From Oleispira sp963851095 (lineage in GTDB: Bacteria; Pseudomonadota; Gammaproteobacteria; Pseudomonadales; Oceanobacteraceae), in contig CAWKOX010000015.1 of the NCBI GenBank assembly GCA_963851095.1, positions 35,113 to 99,112 of the forward strand: a stretch of DNA of 64,000 bases, given 5' to 3'. Position 1 is the stretch's first letter, and each line of letters begins with the position of its first letter. A program made the translations under genes and the position numbers. Under the pieces are notes generated by a model. That model searched no databases, was not told where the DNA came from, and was given only the letters and a program-made list of their open reading frames with translations. This document shows positions 47,531 through 57,722 of this stretch, piece by piece.

Positions 47531-47562
47531 AAAAAAAGGATAGCTCACAAAGCAAGCTACCC
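47531..47562 (-). terminator. efpL terminator
   Basis: On the minus strand GGTAGCT pairs with AGCTATCC and is followed by seven T (complement of 47531-47537). It lies 63 bases after the efpL stop. Confidence 0.75.
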
Positions 47563-47624
47563 TCTAAGTTCCACACTCTAAGCTTTACTCACCAATGAGT
47601 CAGTGCACTCATTGATCAATCAAC

Positions 47625-48191
47625 TTAAGCGCGACTAACAAACTTACGCTCTTCAACATTGATCTTAATTTTTTCACCCATCGAGATATGCTCAGGAACC
47701 TGAACCGTCAGCCCCGTTGAAAGCAAAGCAGGCTTGGTACGGGCTGTCGCTGAACCGCCCTTCAAGGAAGGATCAGTTTCAGTAATTTCTAAATCAACCG
47801 TCGCAGGAAGCTGCAAGCCAACAGGTGAGTCGTTAACGATTACGATTAACAATCCTTCGATCGCTTCGCTGATGAAAAGTAATTCATCTTCGATATTTTC
47901 TTTGTTCAAGCTGAACGATGTGTAATCTTCACTATCCATGAAGACATATTCATTGCCGTCAGAATAAGAAAAGTTTACAGGTCGGCGAACCAAGTCAGCA
48001 AAGTTCAACATATCAGAGTCTTTAAACGTCTCATCAATTTTATTACCGGTAACAACATCGTACATACGCATGCGATAAATACTACCACCAGCACGGCCTT
48101 GCGGCACAGAGCGTTCAATGTCTCTAACCATGTATACGTTACCGTTATATTCTACGGCTGCGTTCTTCTTAATATCGCTCGCTTTAGGCAT
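47625..48191 (-). CDS. efpL: elongation factor P-like protein EfpL (YeiP)
   Basis: A 188-residue EF-P paralogue that relieves ribosome stalling. It resembles YeiP/EfpL more than canonical EF-P: MPKASDIKKNAAVEYNG at the start, DIERSVPQGRAGGSIYRM at the loop, and the C-terminal SARTKP-like ATARTKPALLSTGLTVQV. At the tip of domain I it carries arginine in QGRAG, where canonical EF-P has the modified lysine. EfpL uses an unmodified arginine. A canonical efp is expected elsewhere in the genome. The divergent neighbour is a hairpin after gdhA. Confidence 0.85.
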   Translation of the reverse strand: MPKASDIKKNAAVEYNGNVYMVRDIERSVPQGRAGGSIYRMRMYDVVTGNKIDETFKDSDMLNFADLVRRPVNFSYSDGNEYVFMDSEDYTSFSLNKENIEDELLFISEAIEGLLIVIVNDSPVGLQLPATVDLEITETDPSLKGGSATARTKPALLSTGLTVQVPEHISMGEKIKINVEERKFVSRA

Positions 48192-48244
48192 CTTATATGT
48201 AACTCTAAAATCAAAAATAAAAGAGTACTATAATCCGCTGTTTA

Positions 48245-48282
48245 ATCAACCGCTTATCGCAATAGTGCAGAAAGCGGTTGAT
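48245..48282 (-). terminator. hairpin after gdhA
   Basis: ATCAACCGCTT (48245-48255) and AAGCGGTTGAT (48272-48282) form a perfect 11-base stem, 11 bases after the gdhA stop and before efpL. The T tract is short, so termination strength is uncertain. Confidence 0.55.
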
Positions 48283-48292
48283 AATCCGCGCT

Positions 48293-49645
48293 TTAAACAG
48301 CGCCTTGCTCAATCATCGCTTCTGCAACACGCTTAAAGCCCGCGATATTGGCGCCAAACACTAAGTTGCCTGGCTGACCAAACTCGGCGGCCGTATCGTT
48401 TGCTGTATCAAATACATGCTTCATGATGTCTTTTAGCTTTGCATCGACTTGCTCAAAACTCCAGTTCTGCATACTCGCATTCTGCGCCATTTCTAGCTGG
48501 CTCGTCGCAACACCACCCGCATTGGCAGCTTTACCTGGGCCAAACGCAATTTTCGCCTCAATAAACGTATCCACAGCTTCTTGGGTTGAAGGCATGTTAG
48601 CGCCCTCTGTCACTAAGGTGCAGCCATTTTCCAATAAAGCTTTAGCATCAGTCACACACAACTCATTCTGTGTTGCGCAAGGGAACGCAGCGTCAGCTTT
48701 AAAGCGCCATACTGCATGGCCATCTTCTGGATAATCAGCTACAGAAATATACTCAGCATCGCTATGGGTCTCGATGTACTCCTTCAAACTTTTACGGCGT
48801 ACTTCTTTAATATCCTTTAACAGATCAAGGTCGATACCTTTCTCATGATAAATCGTACCGCGAGAATCACTGCAGCTCACAGGTATTGCGCCTAAGTGAT
48901 AAAGCTTTTCAATAGCATACGTCGCAACATTACCTGCACCTGAAACCAAGCACTTCTTCCCTTTAAGGGAATCACCACGAGCTTCCAGCATATATTTCGC
49001 AAAATAGACGGCGCCATAACCCGTTGCTTCTTTGCGTGCTAAAGACCCACCCCACAATAAACTCTTACCCGTTAATACACCTTCATAACGCCCGGTAATT
49101 CGCTTATATTGGCCAAACATATAACCAATTTCACGAGCGCCCACACCAATATCTCCCGCAGGAACATCGGTCGCTGGGCCAATATGACGATAGAGTTCCG
49201 TCATAAAAGACTGACAGAAACGCATAATTTCTGCGTCAGAGCGGCCTTTAGGATCAAAGTTCGCGCCGCCTTTACCACCACCAATCGGCAATCCTGTTAA
49301 GGCATTTTTAAAAATCTGCTCAAAACCTAAAAATTTGATGATGCTGGCATTCACACTAGGGTGAAAACGTAAGCCGCCTTTATACGGCCCGAGAGCTGAA
49401 TTGAATTCAATGCGATAGCCTTTGTTCACCTGAATATCGCCATTATCGTCCATCCAAGGCACACGAAACATTATCTGGCGCTCTGGCTCAACCATACGTT
49501 GAATAATGGCCTGCTTTTTATAACGCGGCACACTTTCCAATAAGGGCTCGATAGATTCTAAAACCTCTTCTACTGCCTGAAAAAACTCACATTGTGATGG
49601 GCTAGTACGCTTTAAATCGGTAATGGTTTGATGGATATATGTCAT
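48293..49645 (-). CDS. gdhA: NADP-specific glutamate dehydrogenase
   Basis: Assimilates ammonium onto 2-oxoglutarate to make glutamate. A 450-residue hexameric-type GDH. Substrate site motifs are GPYKGGLRFHPSVN, PIGGGKGGANFDPKG with the catalytic lysine, and VPAGDIGVGAREIG; the coenzyme domain has VSGAGNVATYAIEKL. Length and sequence fit the biosynthetic NADP class. Single gene with its own hairpin terminator. Confidence 0.96.
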   Translation of the reverse strand: MTYIHQTITDLKRTSPSQCEFFQAVEEVLESIEPLLESVPRYKKQAIIQRMVEPERQIMFRVPWMDDNGDIQVNKGYRIEFNSALGPYKGGLRFHPSVNASIIKFLGFEQIFKNALTGLPIGGGKGGANFDPKGRSDAEIMRFCQSFMTELYRHIGPATDVPAGDIGVGAREIGYMFGQYKRITGRYEGVLTGKSLLWGGSLARKEATGYGAVYFAKYMLEARGDSLKGKKCLVSGAGNVATYAIEKLYHLGAIPVSCSDSRGTIYHEKGIDLDLLKDIKEVRRKSLKEYIETHSDAEYISVADYPEDGHAVWRFKADAAFPCATQNELCVTDAKALLENGCTLVTEGANMPSTQEAVDTFIEAKIAFGPGKAANAGGVATSQLEMAQNASMQNWSFEQVDAKLKDIMKHVFDTANDTAAEFGQPGNLVFGANIAGFKRVAEAMIEQGAV

Positions 49646-49866
49646 AAAATATTAGGCCTAAACTAATCGATAGATAACTTCTCTAATCCGTAAAAAATAA
49701 AGTTATTAATAATTGAGCGGCCAGTATAGGCCACTCGACTCGTAATTTGACCTAAAACCCCCTTACTTTTCATTTCTTTGCACAATTTTAGTGCGAAAAG
49801 AGGAGTATCCATGACCAAGATCTATAACTCGGTCATTTGAGGGTTAACTTTATAGTGTCGCGATAT

Positions 49867-51417
49867 CTATTTGTTCTTATCCAGTGGCTTACCTAACCAC
49901 TCAACCTTATAAAGGTCTCGACGGCGATCTAAATAATTTCTTACTGAACCTTCATTTTGTAGCTTATTCAGTTTTTCTAGATCAAGATCCACAATCAAGG
50001 TCATCTCGGTATTCGGAGTAGTTTCTGCCATGATCGCATCATGAGGAAACGAGAAGTCCGAGGGTGAGAAAACAGCCGATTGCGCATATTGAATATCTGC
50101 ACCTTCTACATTCGGCAAGTTACCTACACTGCCCGCAATGGCAACATAACATTCGTTTTCAATCGCACGCGCCTGCGCACAACAGCGAACGCGTAGATAG
50201 CCGTTTTTGGTATCCGTCCAAAATGGCACGAATAGCATTTGCATGCCCTGCTCAGACTGCAGACGCGCCAACTCAGGAAACTCAACGTCATAACAAATCA
50301 ATACGCCGATTTTGCCGAAGTCGGTATCAAATACTTTCAACTCATTGCCGCCCTGCATAATCCAAGCGCGCTTTTCGTAAGGCGTTGGGTGCAATTTATA
50401 TTGCGCCTCTACCGTACCGTCACGACGACATAAGTAAGAGACGTTCAGTAGCTCGTCATCTTCTAATATCGGCATTGAGCCTGCGATGACGTTAATGTTA
50501 TACGATACCGCCAGCTTAGAAATTGATTCAACAATCTCAGCACTGTATTCGGTTAGCGCTTTAATCGAGTCGATCGAATTTTTATGATTTTCAATGCCCA
50601 TTAGCGGCGCATTAAAAAACTCAGGAAAGAGCGCAAGGTCGCACTGATAATCTGACAAGGCGTCAATAAAGAACTCAACCTGCTGAATCAACTCATCGAC
50701 TGAATTAAACGGACGCATTTGCCATTGCACACAACCAATTCGGGCCGTGGTTCTATCTGCGCCAATTAACGCCGCTTTTTCAGGGTCGTAATACAGATTG
50801 GTCCATTCCAATAACGTGGCATAACCATGCGATTCTTTATCTTCGGGCAAATAGCCTTTAATCACGCGTTTAACGTCAAACTCATTAGACAGTTGAAAAG
50901 TTAAGATAGGGTCGTAAAGCTCTTTACGCTTAACCTGTTCAATATAGGCCTGAGGCGTCAGTTTATCGGCATGATTTTGATAGTTAGGAATTCGCCCACC
51001 CGCAACAATCGCTTTCAGGTTTAGGTTCTGACAAAGCTCTTTGCGTGCTTCATACAGACGACGACCTAAACGCATACCGTGATAATCAGGAGAAACAAAT
51101 ACATCGACGCCATACAACACATCACCGAGTGGGTCATGGGTCGTTAGATACGCATCACCGGTTATTTGGTCATAGGTATGCTGATCACCAAACTTATCGT
51201 AATCAACAATCACACTGAACGCTGCAGCCACAACGACGCCATGGTCTTCTATACAGATTTGGCCATCTTGGAAAACTTTAAGTTGCGATTGAAATTTTTT
51301 CTCTGGCCAAGCGCCTCCCAAACCTGGGTAAACGGCATCCATTAATTTCTTAATGTCGGCAAAGTCATCAAGGGTTAAGTGTCTAAGGTTAAGTTTGTGT
51401 TCTGTTTCTTCGGTCAT
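49867..51417 (-). CDS. GNAT acetyltransferase fused to carbon-nitrogen hydrolase
   Basis: A 516-residue fusion of an N-terminal GNAT domain (about residues 10-210; VFVSPDYHGMRLGRRLYEA is the acetyl-CoA loop) and a C-terminal nitrilase-superfamily domain (about 225-500). The nitrilase triad is complete: Glu in LALFPEFFNAP, Lys in YKLHPTPYEKRA and Cys in GVLICYDVEFPELA. This fusion is widespread in Proteobacteria, but its amide substrate is not established. It stands alone between gdhA and the Mrp operon. Likely cytoplasmic. Confidence 0.9.
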   Translation of the reverse strand: MTEETEHKLNLRHLTLDDFADIKKLMDAVYPGLGGAWPEKKFQSQLKVFQDGQICIEDHGVVVAAAFSVIVDYDKFGDQHTYDQITGDAYLTTHDPLGDVLYGVDVFVSPDYHGMRLGRRLYEARKELCQNLNLKAIVAGGRIPNYQNHADKLTPQAYIEQVKRKELYDPILTFQLSNEFDVKRVIKGYLPEDKESHGYATLLEWTNLYYDPEKAALIGADRTTARIGCVQWQMRPFNSVDELIQQVEFFIDALSDYQCDLALFPEFFNAPLMGIENHKNSIDSIKALTEYSAEIVESISKLAVSYNINVIAGSMPILEDDELLNVSYLCRRDGTVEAQYKLHPTPYEKRAWIMQGGNELKVFDTDFGKIGVLICYDVEFPELARLQSEQGMQMLFVPFWTDTKNGYLRVRCCAQARAIENECYVAIAGSVGNLPNVEGADIQYAQSAVFSPSDFSFPHDAIMAETTPNTEMTLIVDLDLEKLNKLQNEGSVRNYLDRRRDLYKVEWLGKPLDKNK

Positions 51418-51882
51418 TCTGTTCTCACTGTAAAAAGAAAAAATTCACAAAATCAGCTATAGAAGAATACCTTCTATTATTCTTGATTTTTGAATCCACA
51501 CCCCACTGCAACATCTTTTAAAACGATCGATAAAAAATCGATAAAACTGCGAGTTAAATCCTTTGTAAAAACAATTCGGAAAAGCGTCTATTAAAGCGAT
51601 TATTCCTTAGAATACGTATATATTAGCAATGCTTTGAAAACAAGAAATATCATGCGGCTGGCGAAGAAATAAATGTGCATAAATTGAGCAGCAGAATAAA
51701 TGATTCTTCCTTACGCTTAGACAAAGTGAACGTTTGGTCAAAACAAGGCCATTAATGCCTAAAAGTTTTCTTGTTTTTTGACCGAGACCGTACAATGTGT
51801 ATAGTAATCAACACAAAAGCACGACCTGAAAATCAGTCTATTATTTGTTATATCAGCCTATAATTTGGAGTTACACCGACAT
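51418..51882. other. 465-base leader region before the mrp operon
   Basis: No convincing gene; a 62-codon minus-strand frame at 51607-51795 has no ribosome site or family features. The segment contains the candidate mrp promoter near 51778-51805 and otherwise AT-rich DNA. Confidence 0.5.
51778..51805 (+). promoter_or_regulatory. candidate promoter of the mrp operon
   Basis: TTGACC (51778-51783), a 16-base spacer and TATAGT (51800-51805), about 77 bases before the first mrp gene. Both boxes differ from consensus by one base. Confidence 0.5.
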
Positions 51883-54678
51883 ATGAACCTGCTATGGGTT
51901 GTACTATTGCCGCTTATTGGAACTCTCGTTCCTTTACTAACCGAACGATTCGGCCGTAATGTTTGTGCATTTTCTGTTGCGCTATTACCCGCTTGGTCAC
52001 TCATATTGGTTTTAATGCATGTGGGTGAGATTTTTGATGGCGAAGCCATTCGCCAAACCATTGAGTGGATTCCGTCCATGGGGCTGGATCTTTCATTTCG
52101 GCTAGATGGTCTATCACTGCTATTTTTGTTATTAATTCTCGGCATCGGCTTGCTGATTATTTTATACGCACGCTATTACTTATCCGACAAAGATTCGATG
52201 GGCCAGTTTTACGCCTACCTCATTTTATTTATGAGTGCGATGGTCGGTATTGTTATCTCGAATAACATGATTCAACTATGGATGTTCTGGGAATTAACCA
52301 GCATCAGCTCATTTTTATTGATCAGCTTTTGGTCGCATAAACCAGACGCTCGTAAAGGCGCAAGAATGGCCTTAACCGTAACAGGTACAGGTGGCCTTGC
52401 GCTGCTTGCGGGTTTATTACTCCTTGGTAACATTGTAGGCAGCTATGATCTCGATACGGTTCTCGCCAGTGGCGATTTAATTCGTGCCCATGCGGCTTAC
52501 CCTATCGCCTTAGTACTGGTGCTTTTGGGTGCCTTCACCAAGTCCGCTCAATTTCCGTTTCACTTTTGGCTACCTCATGCCATGGCAGCCCCGACACCCG
52601 TCAGTGCTTACTTACACTCCGCCACTATGGTTAAAGCGGGCATATTCTTATTATGTCGCTTCTATCCTGCATTAGCGGGAACAGATTTATGGTTCATGAT
52701 TGTCAGCCTGACAGGCTTAATTACCCTGCTGCTAGGGGCTTACATCGCCCTATTTAAGCATGACCTCAAAGGCTTGCTTGCCTACTCAACCATCAGCCAC
52801 CTTGGTCTGATCACTTTGCTCTTAGGTTTAAACTCAGACCTTGCAGCGGTGGCGGCAGTCTTCCACATTATTAACCACGCTACCTTTAAGGCCTCACTCT
52901 TTATGGCGGCCGGTATTATTGACCATGAAACCGGCTCTCGTGATATGCGAAAGCTGAACGGTTTGATGAAATACATGCCCCATACCGCAACGCTCGCCAT
53001 TGTTGCGGCCTTATCGATGGCAGGGGTTCCGCTATTGAATGGTTTCTTATCGAAAGAAATGTTTTTTGCAGAAACCCTTGATCAAAGCATGCTCGGCTCG
53101 TTGTCTTGGATGATCCCACTACTGGCCACTGTCGGCGCAGCGTTCTCTGTCGCATACTCGTTACGCTTTATTCACGATGTATTCTTTAACGGCGAACCCA
53201 TCGATTTACCCAAAACACCTCACGAGCCTCCGCGTTACATGAAGGTTCCTGTGGAAATTCTAGTTGCACTTTGTTTGGCTGTGGGTATTTTCCCCGCCTA
53301 CTTAGTAGGTGATTTATTGCACGCGGCGGCGTTCTCGGTATTGGCTAATGACGTGCCGATGCATAGCCTCTCAATTTGGCACGGGTTCAATATTCCTCTG
53401 TTCATGAGTTTTCTTGCCATGGTCGGTGGCATAACAATTTATTATAACCGACGCCATCTATTTGAGTTTCAAGCTCAGTTCAACGAACCTGATGCTAAGT
53501 ACATATTCGAAGGGGCCGTTCAGTCGCTCATCAAATTCACTCAGCGCATTATGGCTACTTTAGAAAACGGCTCTCTGCAGCGATACGTTTTCTTAATGCT
53601 ACTATTTACATTAGTGATGAGTGCCTACCCACTCTTTGAATTAACGCAAAATGCTGGCTCTCGTCCACAACTACCGATTGATGGTGTCGCCATTACCGCC
53701 GCGCTGCTACTAATAATCAGTGCGATAGCAACGGTTATTTGGCACAGAAGGCGCTTCCTATCGCTTATATACCTATCCGTCGTTGGCTTAATTGTGTCAT
53801 TGGCCTTTGCTAAGTTTTCAGCACCCGACTTGGCGCTGACCCAGCTATCGGTAGAAATTGTGACCATCATATTATTACTGCTGGCACTCTATTTTTTACC
53901 CCAGAGCACACAAAAAGAGTCGAGCAATAGGCGCTTAAGTATCGACTTAACCGTCTCAGCTTTAATCGGTTGTGTTATTGGTACCATCTGCTTTGCCATG
54001 CTCACGACACCACTCAATTCTATTTCAGATTTCTTTATTGCCAATAGTAAAACCGGTGGTGGTGGAACGAATGTGGTGAACGTTATCTTGGTCGACTTCC
54101 GAGGCTTTGATACCTTAGGCGAAATCACGGTATTGGGTATTGCCGCATTAGGCATCTTTAAGCTCATCGCCAAAATGCGCATCTACGTACCGACCCGTGA
54201 TGATAAAGGCCGCCCTTGGACCAAAGATCGCCACCCACTGATGCTTGCCATGGTTTCACAAAGCTTGCTGCCACTTGCGCTACTAGTATCGGTTTATATT
54301 TTCTTACGTGGTCACAACCTACCGGGCGGTGGCTTTATTGCAGGCCTTATTACGTCTGTTGCCATTATTCAGCAATATGTTGCTAATGGTGTGCTGTGGA
54401 TAAAGCCTCGCATCAAAGTCGATTACCAATGGCTGATTGCAAGCGGTATTTTAATGGCTACCGCAACGGGCTTAGGGAGCTGGATATTTGATAAGCCTTT
54501 CTTAAGCACTTGGTTTGACCACTTTCATCTACCCTGGGTTGGTGAATTTGAACTCGCTAGCGCCATGATATTTGATCTAGGGGTTTATCTAACCGTTGTC
54601 GGGGCGGTATTACTCATCTTGGCGAACCTCGGTAAATTAACCACCAGCGAACGTGTTGATAATAAGGAAAATGTATAA
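51883..54678 (+). CDS. mrpA: Mrp Na+/H+ antiporter subunit A fused with B
   Basis: A 931-residue membrane subunit homologous to NuoL of complex I at its N-terminus (residues about 1-490; HFWLPHAMAAPTPVSAYLHS with the conserved proton-path histidine and lysine region). The C-terminal part includes the MrpB domain (RGHNLPGGGFIAGLITSVA near residue 810). Six-gene Mrp systems with A and B fused are the group 2 form. The start at 51883 has GGAG upstream; a TTG 18 bases earlier is less likely. Exports Na+ in exchange for protons, with CDEFG below. Confidence 0.93.
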   Translation: MNLLWVVLLPLIGTLVPLLTERFGRNVCAFSVALLPAWSLILVLMHVGEIFDGEAIRQTIEWIPSMGLDLSFRLDGLSLLFLLLILGIGLLIILYARYYLSDKDSMGQFYAYLILFMSAMVGIVISNNMIQLWMFWELTSISSFLLISFWSHKPDARKGARMALTVTGTGGLALLAGLLLLGNIVGSYDLDTVLASGDLIRAHAAYPIALVLVLLGAFTKSAQFPFHFWLPHAMAAPTPVSAYLHSATMVKAGIFLLCRFYPALAGTDLWFMIVSLTGLITLLLGAYIALFKHDLKGLLAYSTISHLGLITLLLGLNSDLAAVAAVFHIINHATFKASLFMAAGIIDHETGSRDMRKLNGLMKYMPHTATLAIVAALSMAGVPLLNGFLSKEMFFAETLDQSMLGSLSWMIPLLATVGAAFSVAYSLRFIHDVFFNGEPIDLPKTPHEPPRYMKVPVEILVALCLAVGIFPAYLVGDLLHAAAFSVLANDVPMHSLSIWHGFNIPLFMSFLAMVGGITIYYNRRHLFEFQAQFNEPDAKYIFEGAVQSLIKFTQRIMATLENGSLQRYVFLMLLFTLVMSAYPLFELTQNAGSRPQLPIDGVAITAALLLIISAIATVIWHRRRFLSLIYLSVVGLIVSLAFAKFSAPDLALTQLSVEIVTIILLLLALYFLPQSTQKESSNRRLSIDLTVSALIGCVIGTICFAMLTTPLNSISDFFIANSKTGGGGTNVVNVILVDFRGFDTLGEITVLGIAALGIFKLIAKMRIYVPTRDDKGRPWTKDRHPLMLAMVSQSLLPLALLVSVYIFLRGHNLPGGGFIAGLITSVAIIQQYVANGVLWIKPRIKVDYQWLIASGILMATATGLGSWIFDKPFLSTWFDHFHLPWVGEFELASAMIFDLGVYLTVVGAVLLILANLGKLTTSERVDNKENV

Positions 54679-55058
54679 TGGAAGCGATCTACGCGTTCTG
54701 TGTTGGAATTTTAACCACTTGTGGCTTCTTTCTTGTATTGAGAGGACGCACATTCACCGTCGTCATCGGACTCACGTTATTGTCGTACGCGGTGAACTTA
54801 TTTCTTTTTGCCAGCGGCCGCTTAACCATTGATGGTGCAGCCGTATTAGGGCAGTCAACCGAATACAGTGACCCTCTGCCGCAAGCGTTGGTGCTTACGG
54901 CTATTGTAATCGGCTTTGCAATGACCGCATTTTTGGTAATTCTAGCCATGCGCTCCAGAGCCGACCAAGGTAATGACCACGTCGATGGACAAGTGCCTAC
55001 GATCTCAAATAACAGTGCTGCCTCTAATAGTGCCTCTTCAAACAAAGGGAACAATTAA
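54678..55058 (+). CDS. mrpC: Mrp antiporter subunit C
   Basis: A 126-residue NuoK-like subunit with three membrane helices (FCVGILTTCGFFLVLRGRTF, VVIGLTLLSYAVNLFLFASG, ALVLTAIVIGFAMTAFLVIL). DPLPQALVLTAIVIG is the family signature. A hydrophilic Ser/Asn-rich tail follows the third helix. Its start overlaps the mrpA stop by one base and its stop overlaps mrpD by one base. Confidence 0.93.
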   Translation: MEAIYAFCVGILTTCGFFLVLRGRTFTVVIGLTLLSYAVNLFLFASGRLTIDGAAVLGQSTEYSDPLPQALVLTAIVIGFAMTAFLVILAMRSRADQGNDHVDGQVPTISNNSAASNSASSNKGNN

Positions 55059-56566
55059 TGCAACACTTGCCCATTTTTCCGATTTTAATACCGATGCTGG
55101 CAGCTGTATTTATGCTGCTGCCACCGTTGAGTAATTCGATCAATCGCCACCGTGTATTTGCCATTGCCGTAATGATTTTGCTGATTATTAGCTCAGCATT
55201 ATTGCTACTCACAAGTCATGAGCAAGGCACTCAAATGTACATTTTGGGCGGCTGGCAACCGCCGTTTGGTATTGCCTTAGTCGCCGACCGATTATCGACC
55301 ATGATGGTTTTACTGACCTCCGTACTCGCCTTAGGGGCACTGCTGTATGCATGCGCTGGAGACGATAACGAAGGCATGTATTTTCACCCACTGTTCATGT
55401 TTCAAATAATGGGCATTAATGGCGCGTTTCTAACAGGGGATATCTTTAACCTATTTGTGTTTTTTGAAGTACTTCTTATTGCTTCTTACGCCTTATTAAT
55501 TCACGGCGGAGGTAAACAAAAAACAAAAGCCAATGTGCATTATGTGATTTTGAATCTGGTTGCTTCCAGCGTTTTCTTATTCGCGCTTGGCATTCTTTAC
55601 GGCACGATCGGCTCATTGAACATTGCGGATATGGCCAGCAAAGTTCGCTTATTAGGCGACCAAGAACAAGCTCTCGTAAAATCTGGCGGACTGCTATTAC
55701 TCGTAGTATTTGGCCTCAAAGCCGCCATGCTACCACTTAACTTTTGGCTTCCAAAAACGTACGCCGTAGCAAGCGCTCCGGTAGCGGCTCTGTTTGCGAT
55801 TATGACGAAGGTTGGGGTGTACAGTATTTTGCGCATCCATACCGTCATTTTTGGCGAAGACGCTGGCGCACTGGCAGGCATTGCTATTCCTTGGCTATGG
55901 CCACTTGCCATTCTCACGCTCATCATCGGCGCAATAGGTGTACTGGCTAGCCCAAGCTTACGCTTAACCGTAGCTAATTTAGTACTCGTATCAGTGGGAA
56001 CACTCATTATCGCAATTGCAATGCAACGTGAAGCCGCCACCGCCGCTGCCCTGTATTACATGATGCATACAACCTTGGTGACCGGTGCTCTATTTTTAAT
56101 TGCCGACCTAATTAGCAAACAGCGTGGCAAAGCCGAAGATCGATATGTGGTTGCTCGCCAAATGACCCATAGCAAAATCATTGGCATCACCTTCTTTATC
56201 GCCGCATTAACCGTAGTAGGCTTACCGCCTTTCTCTGGATTTTTAGGTAAGGTGCTTATCTTACAATCTGCTCAAGGGCTCACTGAAAGCGCTTGGGTTT
56301 GGTCTGTCGTCTTATTAGCTGGCGTGGCATCACTCATCGCGATCTCTCGTGCGGGTACTACGCTATTTTGGCGTCACTCCAATGGCAGCAACGATAGTGA
56401 CCCCATTCACCCATTAAAAATTATCGCCGTTGTATTACTGCTATCAGCCTCCCCTTTATTAGTGATATTTGGCGGACCGGTGACCGACTTTACAAACTTA
56501 GCCGCCAACCAATTGCACGATACGACTCAGTCGGTCGATGCATTATTAGTAGGAGGGAATAAATAA
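55058..56566 (+). CDS. mrpD: Mrp antiporter subunit D
   Basis: A 502-residue NuoM/NuoN-like subunit with about 14 membrane helices. The conserved glutamate of helix 5 is in NLFVFFEVLLIASYALL, and the helix-7 lysine is in LLLLVVFGLKAAMLPLNFWLP. PPFSGFLGKVLILQSA is also typical. Forms the second ion-translocating unit with MrpA. Overlaps both neighbours by one base, so the operon is tightly coupled. Confidence 0.94.
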   Translation: MQHLPIFPILIPMLAAVFMLLPPLSNSINRHRVFAIAVMILLIISSALLLLTSHEQGTQMYILGGWQPPFGIALVADRLSTMMVLLTSVLALGALLYACAGDDNEGMYFHPLFMFQIMGINGAFLTGDIFNLFVFFEVLLIASYALLIHGGGKQKTKANVHYVILNLVASSVFLFALGILYGTIGSLNIADMASKVRLLGDQEQALVKSGGLLLLVVFGLKAAMLPLNFWLPKTYAVASAPVAALFAIMTKVGVYSILRIHTVIFGEDAGALAGIAIPWLWPLAILTLIIGAIGVLASPSLRLTVANLVLVSVGTLIIAIAMQREAATAAALYYMMHTTLVTGALFLIADLISKQRGKAEDRYVVARQMTHSKIIGITFFIAALTVVGLPPFSGFLGKVLILQSAQGLTESAWVWSVVLLAGVASLIAISRAGTTLFWRHSNGSNDSDPIHPLKIIAVVLLLSASPLLVIFGGPVTDFTNLAANQLHDTTQSVDALLVGGNK

Positions 56567-57069
56567 TGAAGAGTCAGCCACGCTTTCGCTTATTACCCAT
56601 GCCGATACACTCGCTCCTACTATTTGTTGTATGGTTACTACTTAATAATACCGTCGCACCAGGACATTTGGTTTTGGGGGCATTCTTAGCCCTAACCATT
56701 CCTTTGCTGACTTCAGGCATGCAAAGCCCCCAACCTAACTTTCACAAGCCGCTGGTCACTTTTCGCTACGCATTAATGGTCATTGCCGACATTATTGTGG
56801 CTAATTTTGAAGTCGCACTATTGGTAATGGGCCCGTCTAAAAAGTTAAACCCTGCATTTATTGCGGTGCCGCTCGATATTAAATTCGAGCTGCCGATTAC
56901 TATTCTCGCAAGCACGGTTTCATTAACACCAGGGACCGTCAGTGCAGAAATATCCGAAGACAAACAGTGGCTTTATGTTCATGTTTTGCACATGACGAAT
57001 AAAGATGAACTCATCGCCTTAATTAAACAGCGTTATGAGAAACCTCTTATGGAGATATTCGAATGCTAA
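56566..57069 (+). CDS. mrpE: Mrp antiporter subunit E
   Basis: A 167-residue subunit with N-terminal membrane helices and the MrpE signature STVSLTPGTVSAEISED (about residue 125), followed by LYVHVLH. It lacks a complex I homologue and is needed for full activity. Overlaps mrpF by 7 bases. Confidence 0.92.
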   Translation: MKSQPRFRLLPMPIHSLLLFVVWLLLNNTVAPGHLVLGAFLALTIPLLTSGMQSPQPNFHKPLVTFRYALMVIADIIVANFEVALLVMGPSKKLNPAFIAVPLDIKFELPITILASTVSLTPGTVSAEISEDKQWLYVHVLHMTNKDELIALIKQRYEKPLMEIFEC

Positions 57070-57332
57070 ATACGGCCATCACGATCGCCACCACGCTGGT
57101 CTGCATCTCTTTAATTTTAAACTTATGGCGATTATTTAAAGGCCCAAGCAGACCTGATCGAATTCTTGCGCTGGATACCATGTACATTAACAGTATCGCG
57201 CTCATCATTTTATTTGGAATCGCATCAGGAACCGCGCTGTATTTTGAAGCGGCCTTATTAATTGCCATGCTTGGGTTTGTAAGTACCGCAGCCATGTGCA
57301 AATACATTTTACGTGGCGACTTGATTGAATAA
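57063..57332 (+). CDS. mrpF: Mrp antiporter subunit F
   Basis: An 89-residue three-helix membrane protein. The block FKGPSRPDRILALDTMYINS is the MrpF signature, with conserved acidic residues at the membrane edge. Overlaps mrpE. Confidence 0.92.
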   Translation: MLNTAITIATTLVCISLILNLWRLFKGPSRPDRILALDTMYINSIALIILFGIASGTALYFEAALLIAMLGFVSTAAMCKYILRGDLIE

Positions 57333-57362
57333 TCGACACCTACACAGCATTAGGAACAGATA

Positions 57363-57722
57363 ATGGAATTTTGGATTGAACTGGTGGTATCAGTATTTTT
57401 AGTCGCAGGGGCCGTCTTTGTTTTTATCGGCTCTCTTGGGTTAGCGAAACTCCCCGATTTTTATACTCGCCTTCATGCCCCCACAAAAGCGACAACACTC
57501 GGTATGGGCGGCCTATTGGCAGCGTCTGCAATATTAATGACCTATCAGCAAGGCCACTTAAGCTTACATGAACTTTTGATTACACTGTTCTTACTGATTA
57601 CCGCACCAGTAACGGCGCATATGTTGGCGAAAACAGCCATGCATCACAAACTACAAATAACCGAGAAAACCGTCGACAAAGAGCTATCAAAGCGAGCAAG
57701 AGAACGAAATACGCCTACCTAG
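57363..57722 (+). CDS. mrpG: Mrp antiporter subunit G
   Basis: A 119-residue three-helix subunit. GLAKLPDFYTRLHAPTKATTLG is partly visible as LGLAKLPDFYTRLHAPTKA, the diagnostic MrpG block, followed by ITAPVTAHMLAKTAMH. Last gene of the operon. Its stop overlaps the stop of the convergent GNAT gene by three bases, the boundary where the accessory block begins. Confidence 0.92.
   Translation: MEFWIELVVSVFLVAGAVFVFIGSLGLAKLPDFYTRLHAPTKATTLGMGGLLAASAILMTYQQGHLSLHELLITLFLLITAPVTAHMLAKTAMHHKLQITEKTVDKELSKRARERNTPT

Noticed and set aside
51607..51795. 62-codon minus-strand gene before the mrp operon
   Set aside because: No ribosome site, no family features and atypical composition; likely chance.
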